Source: an uncultured Eubacteriales bacterium (GTDB taxonomy: Bacteria; Bacillota; Clostridia; Lachnospirales; Bianqueaceae). Taken from it: a stretch of 64,000 nt of DNA. Where the stretch lies: positions 1-64,000 of the forward strand of contig CABUPM010000001.1 in assembly GCA_902493345.1 (NCBI GenBank). Direction: 5' to 3'. This document shows positions 9,204 through 17,964 of this stretch, one piece after another. The position numbers were made by a program, and so were the translations under genes. The notes beneath the pieces were generated by a model that ran no database searches, was not told where the DNA came from, and saw only the letters and a program-made list of their open reading frames with translations. The first letter of the stretch is position 1. Every line of letters starts with the position of its first letter.

Positions 9204-10792
9204 GTTCAGCGAAGAGATGGATCTGGCTCCCTTTGCTCCTGATTTTTGTCATGGGATGCCATGGAACCAGAGGATTGGAGCCTTTTGCTATGCTGGAAGC
9301 CGTGGATACCCTAAGAGAGATTGAGATTACATTCTGGGCTAAAAATGATACCAATAAGGCGCAGACGGATATTTACCGGAAGGCCATCGAGGACTTTGAA
9401 GAGCTGTATCCCAACATCCAGGTAACGCTCAAGCTCTATACGGATTACAGCAGAATCTATAATGATGTGATTACCAACATTGCGACCAATACGACTCCCA
9501 ATGTATGTATTACCTATCCGGATCATATCGCGACATATCTTATGGGAACCAATACGGTCGTTCCGTTGGATGATCTTATGGCGGATCCGCAATATGGACT
9601 TGGAGGAGAGGCACTGCGCTTTGACTCGCCGACCAGGGATGAAGTGATCGCGAAGTTCCTGGAGGAATGCAAGATCGATGGAGCGTATTATGCGCTTCCC
9701 TATATGCGTTCTACAGAGGTATGTTATATCAACCAGACTTATGTAGAGAAGCTGGGATATACACTGCCGGAGGTGCTGACATGGGACTTTATCTGGGAGG
9801 TCTCAGAGGCTGCGATGGCGAAGAATCCGGACGGAAGCTACAAACTGAATGGTCAGATGGTAATGATTCCGTTTATCTATAAATCCACCGATAATATGAT
9901 GATTCAGTCTCTGCGGCAGCGTTCAGCCGGGTATTCTTCGCAGGATGGCGAGATTTTGTTATTCAACGATACCACTAAAGAAATCCTGTATACGGTGGCA
10001 GAGCATGCGGCGACAGGCGCTTTTTCCACCTTCAAGATCTCCAGTTATCCGGCCAATTTCCTGAATGCCGGTCAGTGTATTTTTGCCATTGATTCTACGG
10101 CGGGATCCACCTGGATGGGGACGGATGCGCCGCTGTCAGATATCAGTAAAGACGCGCTGGTGGAGTTTGAGACAGCGGTCCGATTGATTCCGCAGTACGA
10201 TCCGGAACACCCGCAGATGATCTCTCAGGGGCCGTCAGTCTGCATCTTTAACAAGAAGGATTCACAGGAGGTGCTGGCGTCCTGGCTGTTTGCGCAGTAT
10301 CTTCTGACGGATGACGTGCAGATCGCCTACGCGCAGACGGAGGGATATGTGCCGGTAACCACAAAGGCGCGGCAGACAGAGGAGTATCAATCCTATCTCG
10401 TGGCGGAAGGAGAGGATACGGCGGAGCATTATGCTGTCAAGCTGGAGGCTTCCAAGCTCCTGTTGGAGAACACAGAAAATACATTTGTCACGCCGGTATT
10501 CAATGGGTCCGCATCGCTTCGGGACGCAGCAGGACAGTTGATAGAGAATGTAACCAAGTCGACCAGACGCGGCGAAACGGTCGATGCAGCCTATATGGAC
10601 AAGCTCTTTGAGGATGTAACGGCACTCTATCATTTGGGAGAGCAGAGCGGTACAGTCGCGGTACAGGAGGATCTGGGACCGCTCCCGACAGAAGCAGTGA
10701 TACTGCTGTCCGGACTCGGAATTATATGGATTGGGATCATCACCTATGTGATATGGCAGAAAAAAAGAGAAAATAAAAGAAATAAGACTTGA
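9200..10792 (+). CDS. ABC importer substrate-binding lipoprotein with C-terminal membrane anchor
   Basis: This 530-residue extracellular solute-binding protein (family 1, MalE/UgpB type) has a lipoprotein signal ending in VMGC, so Cys20 would be lipidated. The mature part begins with EITFWAKNDTNKAQ and includes ALPYMRSTEVCYINQTYVEKLG, typical of CUT1 receptors. Unusually it also ends in a hydrophobic helix (ILLSGLGIIWIGIITYVIW) followed by a basic tail, which looks like a second, C-terminal anchor. It starts inside the permease stop codon. The last bases overlap the -35 box of the next promoter. The ligand is not deducible. Confidence 0.85.
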   Translation: MSSAKRWIWLPLLLIFVMGCHGTRGLEPFAMLEAVDTLREIEITFWAKNDTNKAQTDIYRKAIEDFEELYPNIQVTLKLYTDYSRIYNDVITNIATNTTPNVCITYPDHIATYLMGTNTVVPLDDLMADPQYGLGGEALRFDSPTRDEVIAKFLEECKIDGAYYALPYMRSTEVCYINQTYVEKLGYTLPEVLTWDFIWEVSEAAMAKNPDGSYKLNGQMVMIPFIYKSTDNMMIQSLRQRSAGYSSQDGEILLFNDTTKEILYTVAEHAATGAFSTFKISSYPANFLNAGQCIFAIDSTAGSTWMGTDAPLSDISKDALVEFETAVRLIPQYDPEHPQMISQGPSVCIFNKKDSQEVLASWLFAQYLLTDDVQIAYAQTEGYVPVTTKARQTEEYQSYLVAEGEDTAEHYAVKLEASKLLLENTENTFVTPVFNGSASLRDAAGQLIENVTKSTRRGETVDAAYMDKLFEDVTALYHLGEQSGTVAVQEDLGPLPTEAVILLSGLGIIWIGIITYVIWQKKRENKRNKT

Positions 10793-10816
10793 CTTATTTG
10801 AGGTATGGTTTATAAT
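10789..10816 (+). promoter_or_regulatory. Promoter of the lipoprotein gene
   Basis: The -35 TTGACT (10789-10794) and -10 TATAAT (10811-10816) are separated by 16 bp. The -35 overlaps the stop codon of the binding-protein gene. The leader contains a small imperfect hairpin (CCCTGAT against ATCGGG, about 10830-10850). The downstream lipoprotein can therefore be expressed independently of the long operon. Confidence 0.75.
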
Positions 10817-10880
10817 AAAGACTGTTTAGCCCTGATACATGCTATCGGGATAAAAAACTTTTTCAAAGGGGAAAATGAAA

Positions 10881-11633
10881 ATGAAAAAAATGTTGGTTAT
10901 GCTGTTGGCGCTTTCCATGGTTCTGACAGCGTTCGGCTGTGCGTCTGAGCAGGGAAGCAATGCGTCTGACAAGGAAGATGTCAAGTCTGAAGGCGTTATG
11001 ACGTATGCTGAGTATATGGCGGCTCCGCTGGATTCTCAGGTCGTAGTCGAGACCTATGTTCAGGCAAAGCAGTCCTGGTGGGAGGACAAGGCAACCGTAT
11101 ATACACAGGATCATGACGGTGCGTATTTCTTATATAATATGGCTTGTTCCGAGGCGGATTATGCCAAGCTTACTCCTGGTACCAAGATTAAGGTAACGGG
11201 ATATAAGTCCGAGTGGTCCGGTGAAGTCGAGATCATCGATGCAACCCTTGAGCTGGAAGATGGCAATTATGTTGCTCCGGTAACGGATGTAACAGCGCTT
11301 CTGGGTAAGGATGAGCTGATCGATCATCAGAATCAGTTCGTATCCTTCAAGGGAATGACGGTTGAGGCGAGCAAGGATGCCAATGGCAACGAAGTAGCGT
11401 TCCTGTACAACTGGGACGGTTCCGGTGAGGAGGGCAACGATCTGTATTTCAACGTATCTCTGAACGGAGAGACCTATACCTTTACGGTAGAGTCTTATCT
11501 GTGCGACAATACGACCGACGTATATAAGGCTGTCAAGGAGCTGAAGATCGGCGACGTTATCGATATGGAAGGCTTCCTGTACTGGTATGAGGGCGTAAAT
11601 CCCCATATTACATCTGTTACGGCTTCCAAGTAA
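10881..11633 (+). CDS. Secreted lipoprotein, unknown function
   Basis: This 250-residue lipoprotein has the signal peptide MKKMLVMLLALSMVLTAFGC, with Cys20 as the lipidation site. After a Ser/Asp/Glu-rich linker come two similar segments (starting near TYAEYMAAPLDSQVVVETYV and near LIDHQNQFVSFKGMTVEA) whose pattern suggests OB-fold or nucleic-acid-binding-like beta barrels; this is a visual impression only. An in-frame ATG at 10875 lies only 3 nt from AAAGGGG, while the ATG at 10881 is 9 nt away and is preferred. It has its own promoter and terminator, so it is probably a single-gene unit despite its place after the transporter. Confidence 0.75.
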   Translation: MKKMLVMLLALSMVLTAFGCASEQGSNASDKEDVKSEGVMTYAEYMAAPLDSQVVVETYVQAKQSWWEDKATVYTQDHDGAYFLYNMACSEADYAKLTPGTKIKVTGYKSEWSGEVEIIDATLELEDGNYVAPVTDVTALLGKDELIDHQNQFVSFKGMTVEASKDANGNEVAFLYNWDGSGEEGNDLYFNVSLNGETYTFTVESYLCDNTTDVYKAVKELKIGDVIDMEGFLYWYEGVNPHITSVTASK

Positions 11634-11654
11634 AAGCCAATTAGGAAACATAAC

Positions 11655-11695
11655 AAAAAGGCTGTACCGGAGAATTTCCGGCACAGCCTTTTTTA
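11655..11695. terminator. Bidirectional intrinsic terminator (lipoprotein / trpS)
   Basis: The hairpin AAAAAGGCTGT-CCGG ... CCGG-ACAGCCTTTTTT has an A-run on one side and a T-run on the other, so it can stop transcription from both convergent genes. Confidence 0.85.
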
Positions 11696-11712
11696 GTAGA
11701 TGAAAGTCTGAT

Positions 11713-12801
11713 TTACTCCTGACGGAACTTTTCACTTTGAGAGCGAATCAGTTCTAAATCATCGAAGTAGTTAATCTTCATGGCAGCACGTACTTCATCC
11801 AGCGTCCGAGCTGCGACCTCATGGGCAGCCAGACTGCCGCGGCGTAGAATATCATAGACCGCGGGAATATCCTTTTCAAATTCCTTACGGCGGGCACGGA
11901 TGGGGGCAAGCTCCGACTGAATGACATTGTTCAGGAATTTCTTGACCTTAACATCGCCCAGACCGCCGCGGCTGTAATGGGCCTTCATCTCGTCCAGGTT
12001 CTGATAATCCGGACAGAATTCAGCGAAGTGCTCATCGCGGCAGAAGGCATCGAGATAGATAAAGACAGGATTTCCTTCGACCTGGCCCGGATCCGATACC
12101 TTCAGGTGATTTGGATCGGTAAACATGGACATGATCTTCTGACGTACCTCTTCTTCGGTATCGGACAGATAGATACAGTTGCCAAGGGACTTGCTCATTT
12201 TGGCTTTACCGTCGATTCCGGGAAGCCGCAGGCAAGCCTTGTTATCCGGCAGCAGAACATCCGGCTCTACCAGAGTATCGCCATAAACAGAATTGAATTT
12301 TCGTACAATCTCACGTGTCTGCTCCAGCATCGGAAGCTGATCCTCACCAACAGGTACGGTCGTGGCCTTAAACGCGGTAATATCCGCGGCCTGACTGATA
12401 GGATAGGTAAAGAATCCAACAGGAATACTGGCTTCAAAATTCCGCATCTGGATCTCAGATTTAACGGTGGGATTGCGCTGCAGGCGGGAAACCGTGACAA
12501 GATTCATATAGTAAAAGGAGAGCTCCGTCAGCTCTGGAATCTGGGACTGGATAAAGAGAGTAGAGCGGTTGGGGTCCAGTCCGCAGGAAAGATAATCCAA
12601 CGCAACTTCAATGATGTTCTGGCGTACCTTTTCCGGGTGCTCCGCGTTATCCGTCAAAGCCTGCGCATCCGCGATCATGATAAAGATCTGGTCGAATTGA
12701 CCGGAATTTTGCAGCTCTACCCGACGCTTCAGTGATCCGACATAGTGTCCTACATGGAGGCGTCCGGTAGGACGGTCTCCCGTTAAAATGATCTTTTTCA
12801 T
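11713..12801 (-). CDS. trpS: Tryptophanyl-tRNA synthetase
   Basis: This class I synthetase charges tRNA-Trp. The 362-residue product carries the HIGH-type motif [12 protein letters not shown] near the N-terminus and the KMSKS loop in [11 protein letters not shown]. The start has TAGGAG 6-7 nt upstream. It lies 31 nt after htpG, leaving no room for a T-box leader, so it is probably transcribed from the promoter upstream of the DUF5721-like gene. Confidence 0.95.
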   Translation of the reverse strand: MKKIILTGDRPTGRLHVGHYVGSLKRRVELQNSGQFDQIFIMIADAQALTDNAEHPEKVRQNIIEVALDYLSCGLDPNRSTLFIQSQIPELTELSFYYMNLVTVSRLQRNPTVKSEIQMRNFEASIPVGFFTYPISQAADITAFKATTVPVGEDQLPMLEQTREIVRKFNSVYGDTLVEPDVLLPDNKACLRLPGIDGKAKMSKSLGNCIYLSDTEEEVRQKIMSMFTDPNHLKVSDPGQVEGNPVFIYLDAFCRDEHFAEFCPDYQNLDEMKAHYSRGGLGDVKVKKFLNNVIQSELAPIRARRKEFEKDIPAVYDILRRGSLAAHEVAARTLDEVRAAMKINYFDDLELIRSQSEKFRQE

Positions 12802-12832
12802 AATGGTCTCCTAATCCTGTATAGTAGTTTAA

Positions 12833-14713
12833 TTACAGCAGATCCTGCATCAATTCCTGACTGCGCTCAATAAAGGCGGTCAGCTCAGAAGCCTCCAGCG
12901 GACGGCTGGAGAGACGGGCAAGGTCATAAAGCTGTATAGCAATGGTAGAAGCCTTCTCCGCGTCGTCGGAAGCAAGAAGCTTTTTGACGGTAGGATTGGC
13001 TGCATTCAATACCAGAGTCTCGTCCGCGGGCATAGCACCCATACCGAGCGCACCATACATCCGCATCATATCCTGCATCCGGCGGCTTTCCTCCGTTTGT
13101 TCAATCATAGCGGCTACCTTAGCATCCTTCAAAGATTCCAGACGGATCTTCAGAGCATCGTTATTTAATGCCTTCTTAAAGAGGCTTTCCGCCTTTTCTG
13201 TTAACTCCGCGTCCTCAGCAAAGCTTTCATCCTTCAATGCTTCTGAAAGGTTTGCGTCTACGCGGAAGAACTTTATGCCTTCCTTTTTAGACTCTACCTG
13301 AGAAATAAAGGGAGCGTCGATGGTTGTATTCAATACGACAACGTCGATATTCTGACCGGAGAGAGCGGAGATGAACTGAGCCTGCTGCCGCGGATCCGTC
13401 GTATAGAAGACTTTGTTCTCATGCGTCTCCTTGGCGGCTTCCAGGTATTCCTCCAGAGTTACATACTTCCCGGACACAGCGGATTTATAGATGACACAGC
13501 CGTTGACCCGCTCTAAGAATTTGTCATTTCTCAGGCATCCGTATTTGATGAACGGATGGATATCACTCCAGTATTTTTCGTAATCTTCACGCTGAGAAGT
13601 GAAGAGGGACTTGAGCTTATCAGCTACCTTTCGAGTGATATAGTCCGAAATCTTACGGACATATCCGTCGTTCTGCAGAAAGCTTCGGGATACATTCAGA
13701 GGAATGTCCGGACAATCGATCACGCCCTTCAGGAGAAGCAAAAATTCCGGAATGACCTCCTTAACATTGTCTGCCACAAAAACCTGGTTGCAGTAGAGCT
13801 TGACCTGGCCCTCGGAAGACTCGAACTCATTTCCAAGCTTGGGGAAGTAGAGGATGCCCTGGAGATGGAAGGGATAATCCATATTCAAATGAATCCAGAA
13901 CAGAGGCTCCTTATAGTCTGTAAATACCTTATGATAGAATTCTTTGTATTCTTCATCGGTGCAGTCCTTGGGAGTCTTGGTCCATAATGGGTGAATGTCA
14001 TTGATCGGAGACGGAGCCTTCTTCTCCGGAACCGGATCTCCTTCTTTCCGCTGTTTTGCGGCTTCTTCCTCGGCCTTTGCCTCTTCAGCAGGATTGGACA
14101 GGTAGATCGGAACCGGCATGAAGGAACAGTACTTATTCAGAATGCTCCGCAGCTCCCAAGTATTCAGATACTTACTGCCGTCCTCGTTGACATGAAGGAT
14201 GATGTCTGTACCACGGGATGTTCTGGTACCGGCATTCATTTCATAAGTAGAACCTCCGTCGCAGCTCCACAGTACAGCCTCGACGCCCTCGCGGTAGGAG
14301 AGAGTGTGTATCTCTACCAGCTCAGCAACCATAAAGGCGGAATAGAATCCCAGGCCGAAGTGGCCAATGATCGGATCCTCAGAAGCATCCTTGTACTTTT
14401 CCAGAAATTCTGCCGCGCCGGAAAACGCGATCTGGTTGATATACTTGCGGACTTCCTCATCCGTCATACCAATGCCGTTGTCGGAGATGGTGATCGTCTT
14501 GCCCTCAGCGTCAATGGTGACATGAACAGAATATTCCTCATCCTCTGCGATAGAGGCCTCTCCCATGGAAACCAGTTTCTTCAGCTTAGAGATCGCGTCT
14601 ACGCCGTTGGAAACCAGCTCACGGATAAAGATATCCTGGTCGGAATAAAGCCATTTTTTAATGATTGGAAATAGATTTTCACTATGAATTGAAAGATTTC
14701 CTTTTTCCTGCAT
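12833..14713 (-). CDS. htpG: Molecular chaperone HtpG (Hsp90)
   Basis: HtpG is the cytosolic bacterial Hsp90, an ATP-dependent dimeric chaperone. The 626-residue protein has the GHKL ATPase motifs IRELVSNGVDAISKL, ISDNGIGMT and GHFGLGFYSAFMV. A charged linker rich in Ala/Glu/Lys (about residues 215-245) precedes the middle domain. The ATG at 14713 has GGAGG 10 nt upstream; a TTG at 14719 is in frame and closer to it. No CIRCE element is visible upstream. It is flanked by trpS and a DUF5721-like gene in one transcription unit. Confidence 0.96.
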   Translation of the reverse strand: MQEKGNLSIHSENLFPIIKKWLYSDQDIFIRELVSNGVDAISKLKKLVSMGEASIAEDEEYSVHVTIDAEGKTITISDNGIGMTDEEVRKYINQIAFSGAAEFLEKYKDASEDPIIGHFGLGFYSAFMVAELVEIHTLSYREGVEAVLWSCDGGSTYEMNAGTRTSRGTDIILHVNEDGSKYLNTWELRSILNKYCSFMPVPIYLSNPAEEAKAEEEAAKQRKEGDPVPEKKAPSPINDIHPLWTKTPKDCTDEEYKEFYHKVFTDYKEPLFWIHLNMDYPFHLQGILYFPKLGNEFESSEGQVKLYCNQVFVADNVKEVIPEFLLLLKGVIDCPDIPLNVSRSFLQNDGYVRKISDYITRKVADKLKSLFTSQREDYEKYWSDIHPFIKYGCLRNDKFLERVNGCVIYKSAVSGKYVTLEEYLEAAKETHENKVFYTTDPRQQAQFISALSGQNIDVVVLNTTIDAPFISQVESKKEGIKFFRVDANLSEALKDESFAEDAELTEKAESLFKKALNNDALKIRLESLKDAKVAAMIEQTEESRRMQDMMRMYGALGMGAMPADETLVLNAANPTVKKLLASDDAEKASTIAIQLYDLARLSSRPLEASELTAFIERSQELMQDLL

Positions 14714-14727
14714 AATCAATCTGCCTC

Positions 14728-15195
14728 CTATATTTCATATTCGATTTGTAATTTTGAGAGTACTTTGGGAAAATGGTCATCCCAGAACTGTGCGTCCGTG
14801 CGGTCCATGGAAAAGGTACGCATGGAGATGCCGCCGGTCAGCTTAAGTATCCCGTCTTGAAAATGGATGGTCATCAGGTAGGATTGGGCGCCGATCGATA
14901 CATGTCCCTCCAAAAGAGCCGGAGGACAGGCAAGAACCAGTTTCATCGTGGTAGGAGTATGACCTGCCCGTACAATAGAAGCCAGTATCAGGCGGACTTC
15001 GCCAAAACGCAGGGCCATATTGGTCCGTGTCTTTTTTTCTTCATCTGTCAGATACCGGGGGTTGATGGTTCCGGCAACCGAATATTGTGTCAGCGCCGCA
15101 ATTTCCGCTCCCTGAAACTCCCAATCATCAAAGACAGGCTGTATGAGCAGCCGATTCATAAAAGCCTTGATATTGGTGACTTTTAATATTATCAT
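14728..15195 (-). CDS. Conserved hypothetical protein, DUF5721-like
   Basis: This is a 155-residue soluble protein with no signal peptide or membrane segment. It starts MIILKVTNIKAFMNRLL and contains DDWEFQGAEIAALTQYSVAG. It resembles a family of short Lachnospiraceae proteins listed as DUF5721; I am not certain of the number and no function is known. The open frame reaches 15231, but the ATG at 15195 has AAGGGGG 6 nt upstream. It is the first gene of the DUF5721-htpG-trpS unit. Confidence 0.7.
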   Translation of the reverse strand: MIILKVTNIKAFMNRLLIQPVFDDWEFQGAEIAALTQYSVAGTINPRYLTDEEKKTRTNMALRFGEVRLILASIVRAGHTPTTMKLVLACPPALLEGHVSIGAQSYLMTIHFQDGILKLTGGISMRTFSMDRTDAQFWDDHFPKVLSKLQIEYEI

Positions 15196-15229
15196 GGGAA
15201 TCCCCCTTTCTCCAAATCTCACAAAGTTC

Positions 15230-15258
15230 ATTATAGCACGGTTTTATAAGGCTTGCAA
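15230..15258 (-). promoter_or_regulatory. Promoter of the DUF5721-htpG-trpS operon
   Basis: On the minus strand, TTGCAA (15253-15258) and TATAAT (15230-15235) are 17 bp apart, 35 bp upstream of the chosen start codon. Confidence 0.7.
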
Positions 15259-15267
15259 GTTTTTTGA

Positions 15268-15297
15268 GCAAAAAAAGAGCCTGATATAAAATCAGGC
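15268..15297 (-). terminator. Intrinsic terminator of the GltD-like gene
   Basis: The minus-strand hairpin GCCTGAT/ATCAGGC (15279-15297) is followed by TCTTTTTTT. It lies about 50 nt past the stop at 15349 and insulates the htpG operon promoter. Confidence 0.8.
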
Positions 15298-15348
15298 AAA
15301 GAGAAAAATAAAAGAAAGTAAGAAAAGAGGAGATATACAAATATAAGA

Positions 15349-16647
15349 TTATTCAGGATCAGGTGGTTGTTCTACGCCTTCCAGGGGATCTGTCTCTCCC
15401 TTTCTTGCACGTTCGCCGGACACATAAGCGCTGACATATTCATCAATGGCATTCGCAACGATTTTGGATTGGCGTACAGCCTGCACAACAGTTTTGGCGC
15501 CGCTTACAACATCTCCGGAGGAGAATACGCCGGGACGGGTTGTGCTGCCGTCACTCTGTGTTTCTACAAGTCCGCGGCTCGTAACATTGATGCCGCTGGT
15601 ACTATTAACAATCAAATGCCGTGGGCCCTGACCGATGGCTACGATTACACTGTCGCAGAAAAATTCTGCTTCTGTGTCGGGAACTTCGACCCAGCCCTTT
15701 TCTTCATCCCATTGTGTAGAACGATACTTAACGGAGGGCTCCGTAATCTCATAAGGAACCTTATGGAACTCAAAATGCACACCGTCGATCTTGGCAAGCT
15801 CAACCTCACTCGGAAGAGCTGTCATATCATCCGGCGAGCCGCGGTAGAGGATCGTGACATCCCAGACATTCTGTCGAACCGCGCTGCGGGCAGCATCGAT
15901 AGCGACATTGCCGGCGCCGATAATGCATATCTTTTTCCCAAGATGGAAAGAAGAAGGATTCTTCAGATAATCGATGGCGAAATGTACATTTCCGAGGGTC
16001 TGTCCTTTGATGTGCAAAGACTGCGGCCGCCATACGCCGGTTCCGATAAATACAGCTTTGTATCCGTCCTGGAACAGATCATCGATCGTAATGGTCGTAC
16101 CGACAAGGATATTGGGACGGATCTTGATTCCCATGCTGATCAGCTTATGATGCAGACGTTCCAGAATATCCTTAGGCAGACGAAAACCGGGAATACCATA
16201 TTGCAGTACGCCGCCGATTTTGTCATGATTCTCAAAAATAGTAATGTTATAACCCCGTTTGGCCAGAATAACAGCAATGGTGATTCCGGCCGGACCAGAA
16301 CCGATAATGGCCACCCGTCTGCAGGGATCAATAATACGCGGTGGGGGAACAAGCGCATCCAGATAGAGATTGGAAATATAGCGCTCGATTTTGCTGAAAT
16401 GTACAGGCTCACCCTTGATTCCCAGTACACAGTGGCCTTCACATTGCTGTTCATGAGGACAGACATAAGCACACACCAGGGATAAGGGATTATTCGCGAA
16501 CAGAAGCTTTCCTGCCTTTTTAATTTCACCGGCCTTCAGCATAGAGATCGCTTTGGGGATGGGAGTATGCACTGGGCAGCCTTCACTGCATCGCGGTTTT
16601 TTGCAATTCAAGCAGCGGTTCGCCTCCGCGAGGATTGTATCTGCCAT
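15349..16647 (-). CDS. GltD-like FAD/NAD(P)-dependent oxidoreductase with N-terminal Fe-S domain
   Basis: This 432-residue flavoprotein belongs to the glutamate synthase small-subunit/NfnB/SudA group, which passes electrons from NAD(P)H to Fe-S partners. The N-terminal cysteine motifs CLNCKKPRCSEGCPVHTP and CAYVCPHEQQCEGHC bind Fe-S clusters. FAD binds at VAIIGSGPAGITIAVILAKR, NAD(P)H at ICIIGAGNVAIDAARSAV, and the C-terminal FAD contact is GVFSSGDVVSG. The frame is open to 16857, but the ATG at 16647 has AAAGGA 8 nt upstream. No glutamate synthase large subunit or NfnA partner is adjacent, so the exact reaction is uncertain. Confidence 0.85.
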   Translation of the reverse strand: MADTILAEANRCLNCKKPRCSEGCPVHTPIPKAISMLKAGEIKKAGKLLFANNPLSLVCAYVCPHEQQCEGHCVLGIKGEPVHFSKIERYISNLYLDALVPPPRIIDPCRRVAIIGSGPAGITIAVILAKRGYNITIFENHDKIGGVLQYGIPGFRLPKDILERLHHKLISMGIKIRPNILVGTTITIDDLFQDGYKAVFIGTGVWRPQSLHIKGQTLGNVHFAIDYLKNPSSFHLGKKICIIGAGNVAIDAARSAVRQNVWDVTILYRGSPDDMTALPSEVELAKIDGVHFEFHKVPYEITEPSVKYRSTQWDEEKGWVEVPDTEAEFFCDSVIVAIGQGPRHLIVNSTSGINVTSRGLVETQSDGSTTRPGVFSSGDVVSGAKTVVQAVRQSKIVANAIDEYVSAYVSGERARKGETDPLEGVEQPPDPE

Positions 16648-16692
16648 AACTATCATCCTTTCATGGGCATCTTGTACAAATCTTATGTTGTA

Positions 16693-16721
16693 ATTATAGC
16701 ATAGATGGAAGAAATATACAA
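16693..16721 (-). promoter_or_regulatory. Promoter of the GltD-like gene
   Basis: On the minus strand, TTGTAT (16716-16721) and TATAAT (16693-16698) are 17 bp apart, 46 bp upstream of the start codon. Confidence 0.65.
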
Positions 16722-16802
16722 GGTGTTTTTTTGAAATAATTGCTATTTTATTCCTCTGACGGCATATAGATGAAAATATCTGGAGAAGGGAGATGCTATG
16801 GG

Positions 16803-17384
16803 ATGCTGAATAAAATATGGGCCGGAATGATTCTGATGGCCATTGTGACGGCGGCATTTACCGGAAATATGGGACTGCTCAGTACACAGTTGATCGCGTC
16901 TTCACAGGAAGCAGTTTCGATCATATTGACGCTGGCTGGCGTCGTGGCTTTGTGGACGGGACTGATGGAAATCGCAGAGGATTCCGGCTTGATGAAAAAA
17001 TTGGGAGAGAAGATGCAGCCGGTTCTCAGGTATCTTTTCCCGGAAATACCGGAAGGGCACCCGGCAGGAAAGCAGATCAGCGCGAATTTTGTTGCCAATC
17101 TATTCGGACTTGGATGGGCTGCGACACCTCCGGGACTTATGGCGATGGAAAGTCTGGCGGAGCTGAATGGACATAGCAAGACGGCCAGCAATGCCATGTG
17201 TACTTTTATGATTGTTAATATGTCGTCCCTCCAGCTCATTCCAATCAATATGATTGCATACCGCAGTCAATACGGCTCGGTATCGCCCTCAATGATCGTG
17301 GCTCCGGCGCTCCTCGCAACAACGATATCAACCTTAACCGGAGTTGTCGCGGCCAAGCTGATGGCGAAGAGGGAACATCGATGA
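16803..17384 (+). CDS. spmA: Spore maturation protein A
   Basis: SpmA is a polytopic membrane protein of the nucleoside-recognition (Gate) family needed with SpmB for spore-core dehydration in Bacillus. The 193-residue protein starts MLNKIWAGMILMAIV and contains the family signature NFVANLFGLGWAATPPGL. An in-frame ATG exists at 16770, but the ATG at 16803 has GGGAG 10 nt upstream and matches SpmA N-termini. The sequence CATATAGAT (16763-16771) resembles a sigma-E -10 element, with no convincing -35. The stop overlaps spmB by 4 nt. Confidence 0.92.
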   Translation: MLNKIWAGMILMAIVTAAFTGNMGLLSTQLIASSQEAVSIILTLAGVVALWTGLMEIAEDSGLMKKLGEKMQPVLRYLFPEIPEGHPAGKQISANFVANLFGLGWAATPPGLMAMESLAELNGHSKTASNAMCTFMIVNMSSLQLIPINMIAYRSQYGSVSPSMIVAPALLATTISTLTGVVAAKLMAKREHR

Positions 17385-17911
17385 GATGGATTATCATGCT
17401 TTCCGATCTTTTGATTCCGTTGATTTTTGCCGGAATTATTACCTATGGTCTATTACAGAAGATCAATGTATTGGAAAGCTTTTTTCACGGCGCAGTCAAA
17501 GGAATTCGTGTCGTATGGAAGATCTTTCCGACTTTTCTGAGTCTGGTTGTAGCGGTCGGAATCTTCCAATCTTCAGGCGCGCTTACAATTCTAACCCAAC
17601 TGTTGGAGCCGGTGGGAAACCTCCTGTATGTACCATCTCCGCTCATTCCCATCGCTTTGACCAAATTTATCTCTTCATCAGCGTCCACCGGATTGGTTTT
17701 GCAGCTGTTTAAGAATTTTGGACCGGACTCTCTGGAGGGGGTTATGACTTCGATCATGATCGGTTCTACTGAAACGATCCTATATACCATGTCCGTATAT
17801 TTTTCGGCGGCCAAAGTGGAGAGAACAAGGTACACTTTGCCCGGGGCCATTCTGGCCAATCTGGCAGGGATTGCGGCCAGTGTTGTTCTGGCGAGGTGGA
17901 TTGTAAAATAA
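17381..17911 (+). CDS. spmB: Spore maturation protein B
   Basis: This 176-residue membrane protein is the partner of SpmA. It has the family segments LIPLIFAGIITYGLLQKINVLESF, quoted here only as its first and last parts LIPLIFAGI and NVLESF, and MIGSTETILYTMSVYFS. It starts in the ATGAG overlap with spmA, so the two are translationally coupled. Presence of spmAB marks the organism as a spore former or a recent descendant of one. Confidence 0.93.
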   Translation: MRWIIMLSDLLIPLIFAGIITYGLLQKINVLESFFHGAVKGIRVVWKIFPTFLSLVVAVGIFQSSGALTILTQLLEPVGNLLYVPSPLIPIALTKFISSSASTGLVLQLFKNFGPDSLEGVMTSIMIGSTETILYTMSVYFSAAKVERTRYTLPGAILANLAGIAASVVLARWIVK

Positions 17912-17941
17912 AAAATCCGGCAAAGAAAATCTCTGCCGGAT
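17903..17941 (-). terminator. Intrinsic terminator of pckA
   Basis: On the minus strand the stem ATCCGGCA/TGCCGGAT (17915-17941) is followed by TTTTTTATTTT. It lies between the convergent spmB and pckA genes. The plus-strand tail (CTATTATA) is weaker, so termination of spmB is less certain. Confidence 0.8.
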
Positions 17942-17964
17942 CTATTATAAATTCAGAAGTGAAA

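Noticed and set aside
12802..12832. T-box riboswitch in front of trpS
   Set aside because: Only 31 nt separate htpG and trpS, too short for a T-box.
15367..16485. A 372-codon open frame opposite the GltD-like gene
   Set aside because: Antisense shadow; the flavoprotein frame has all motifs and its own promoter and terminator.
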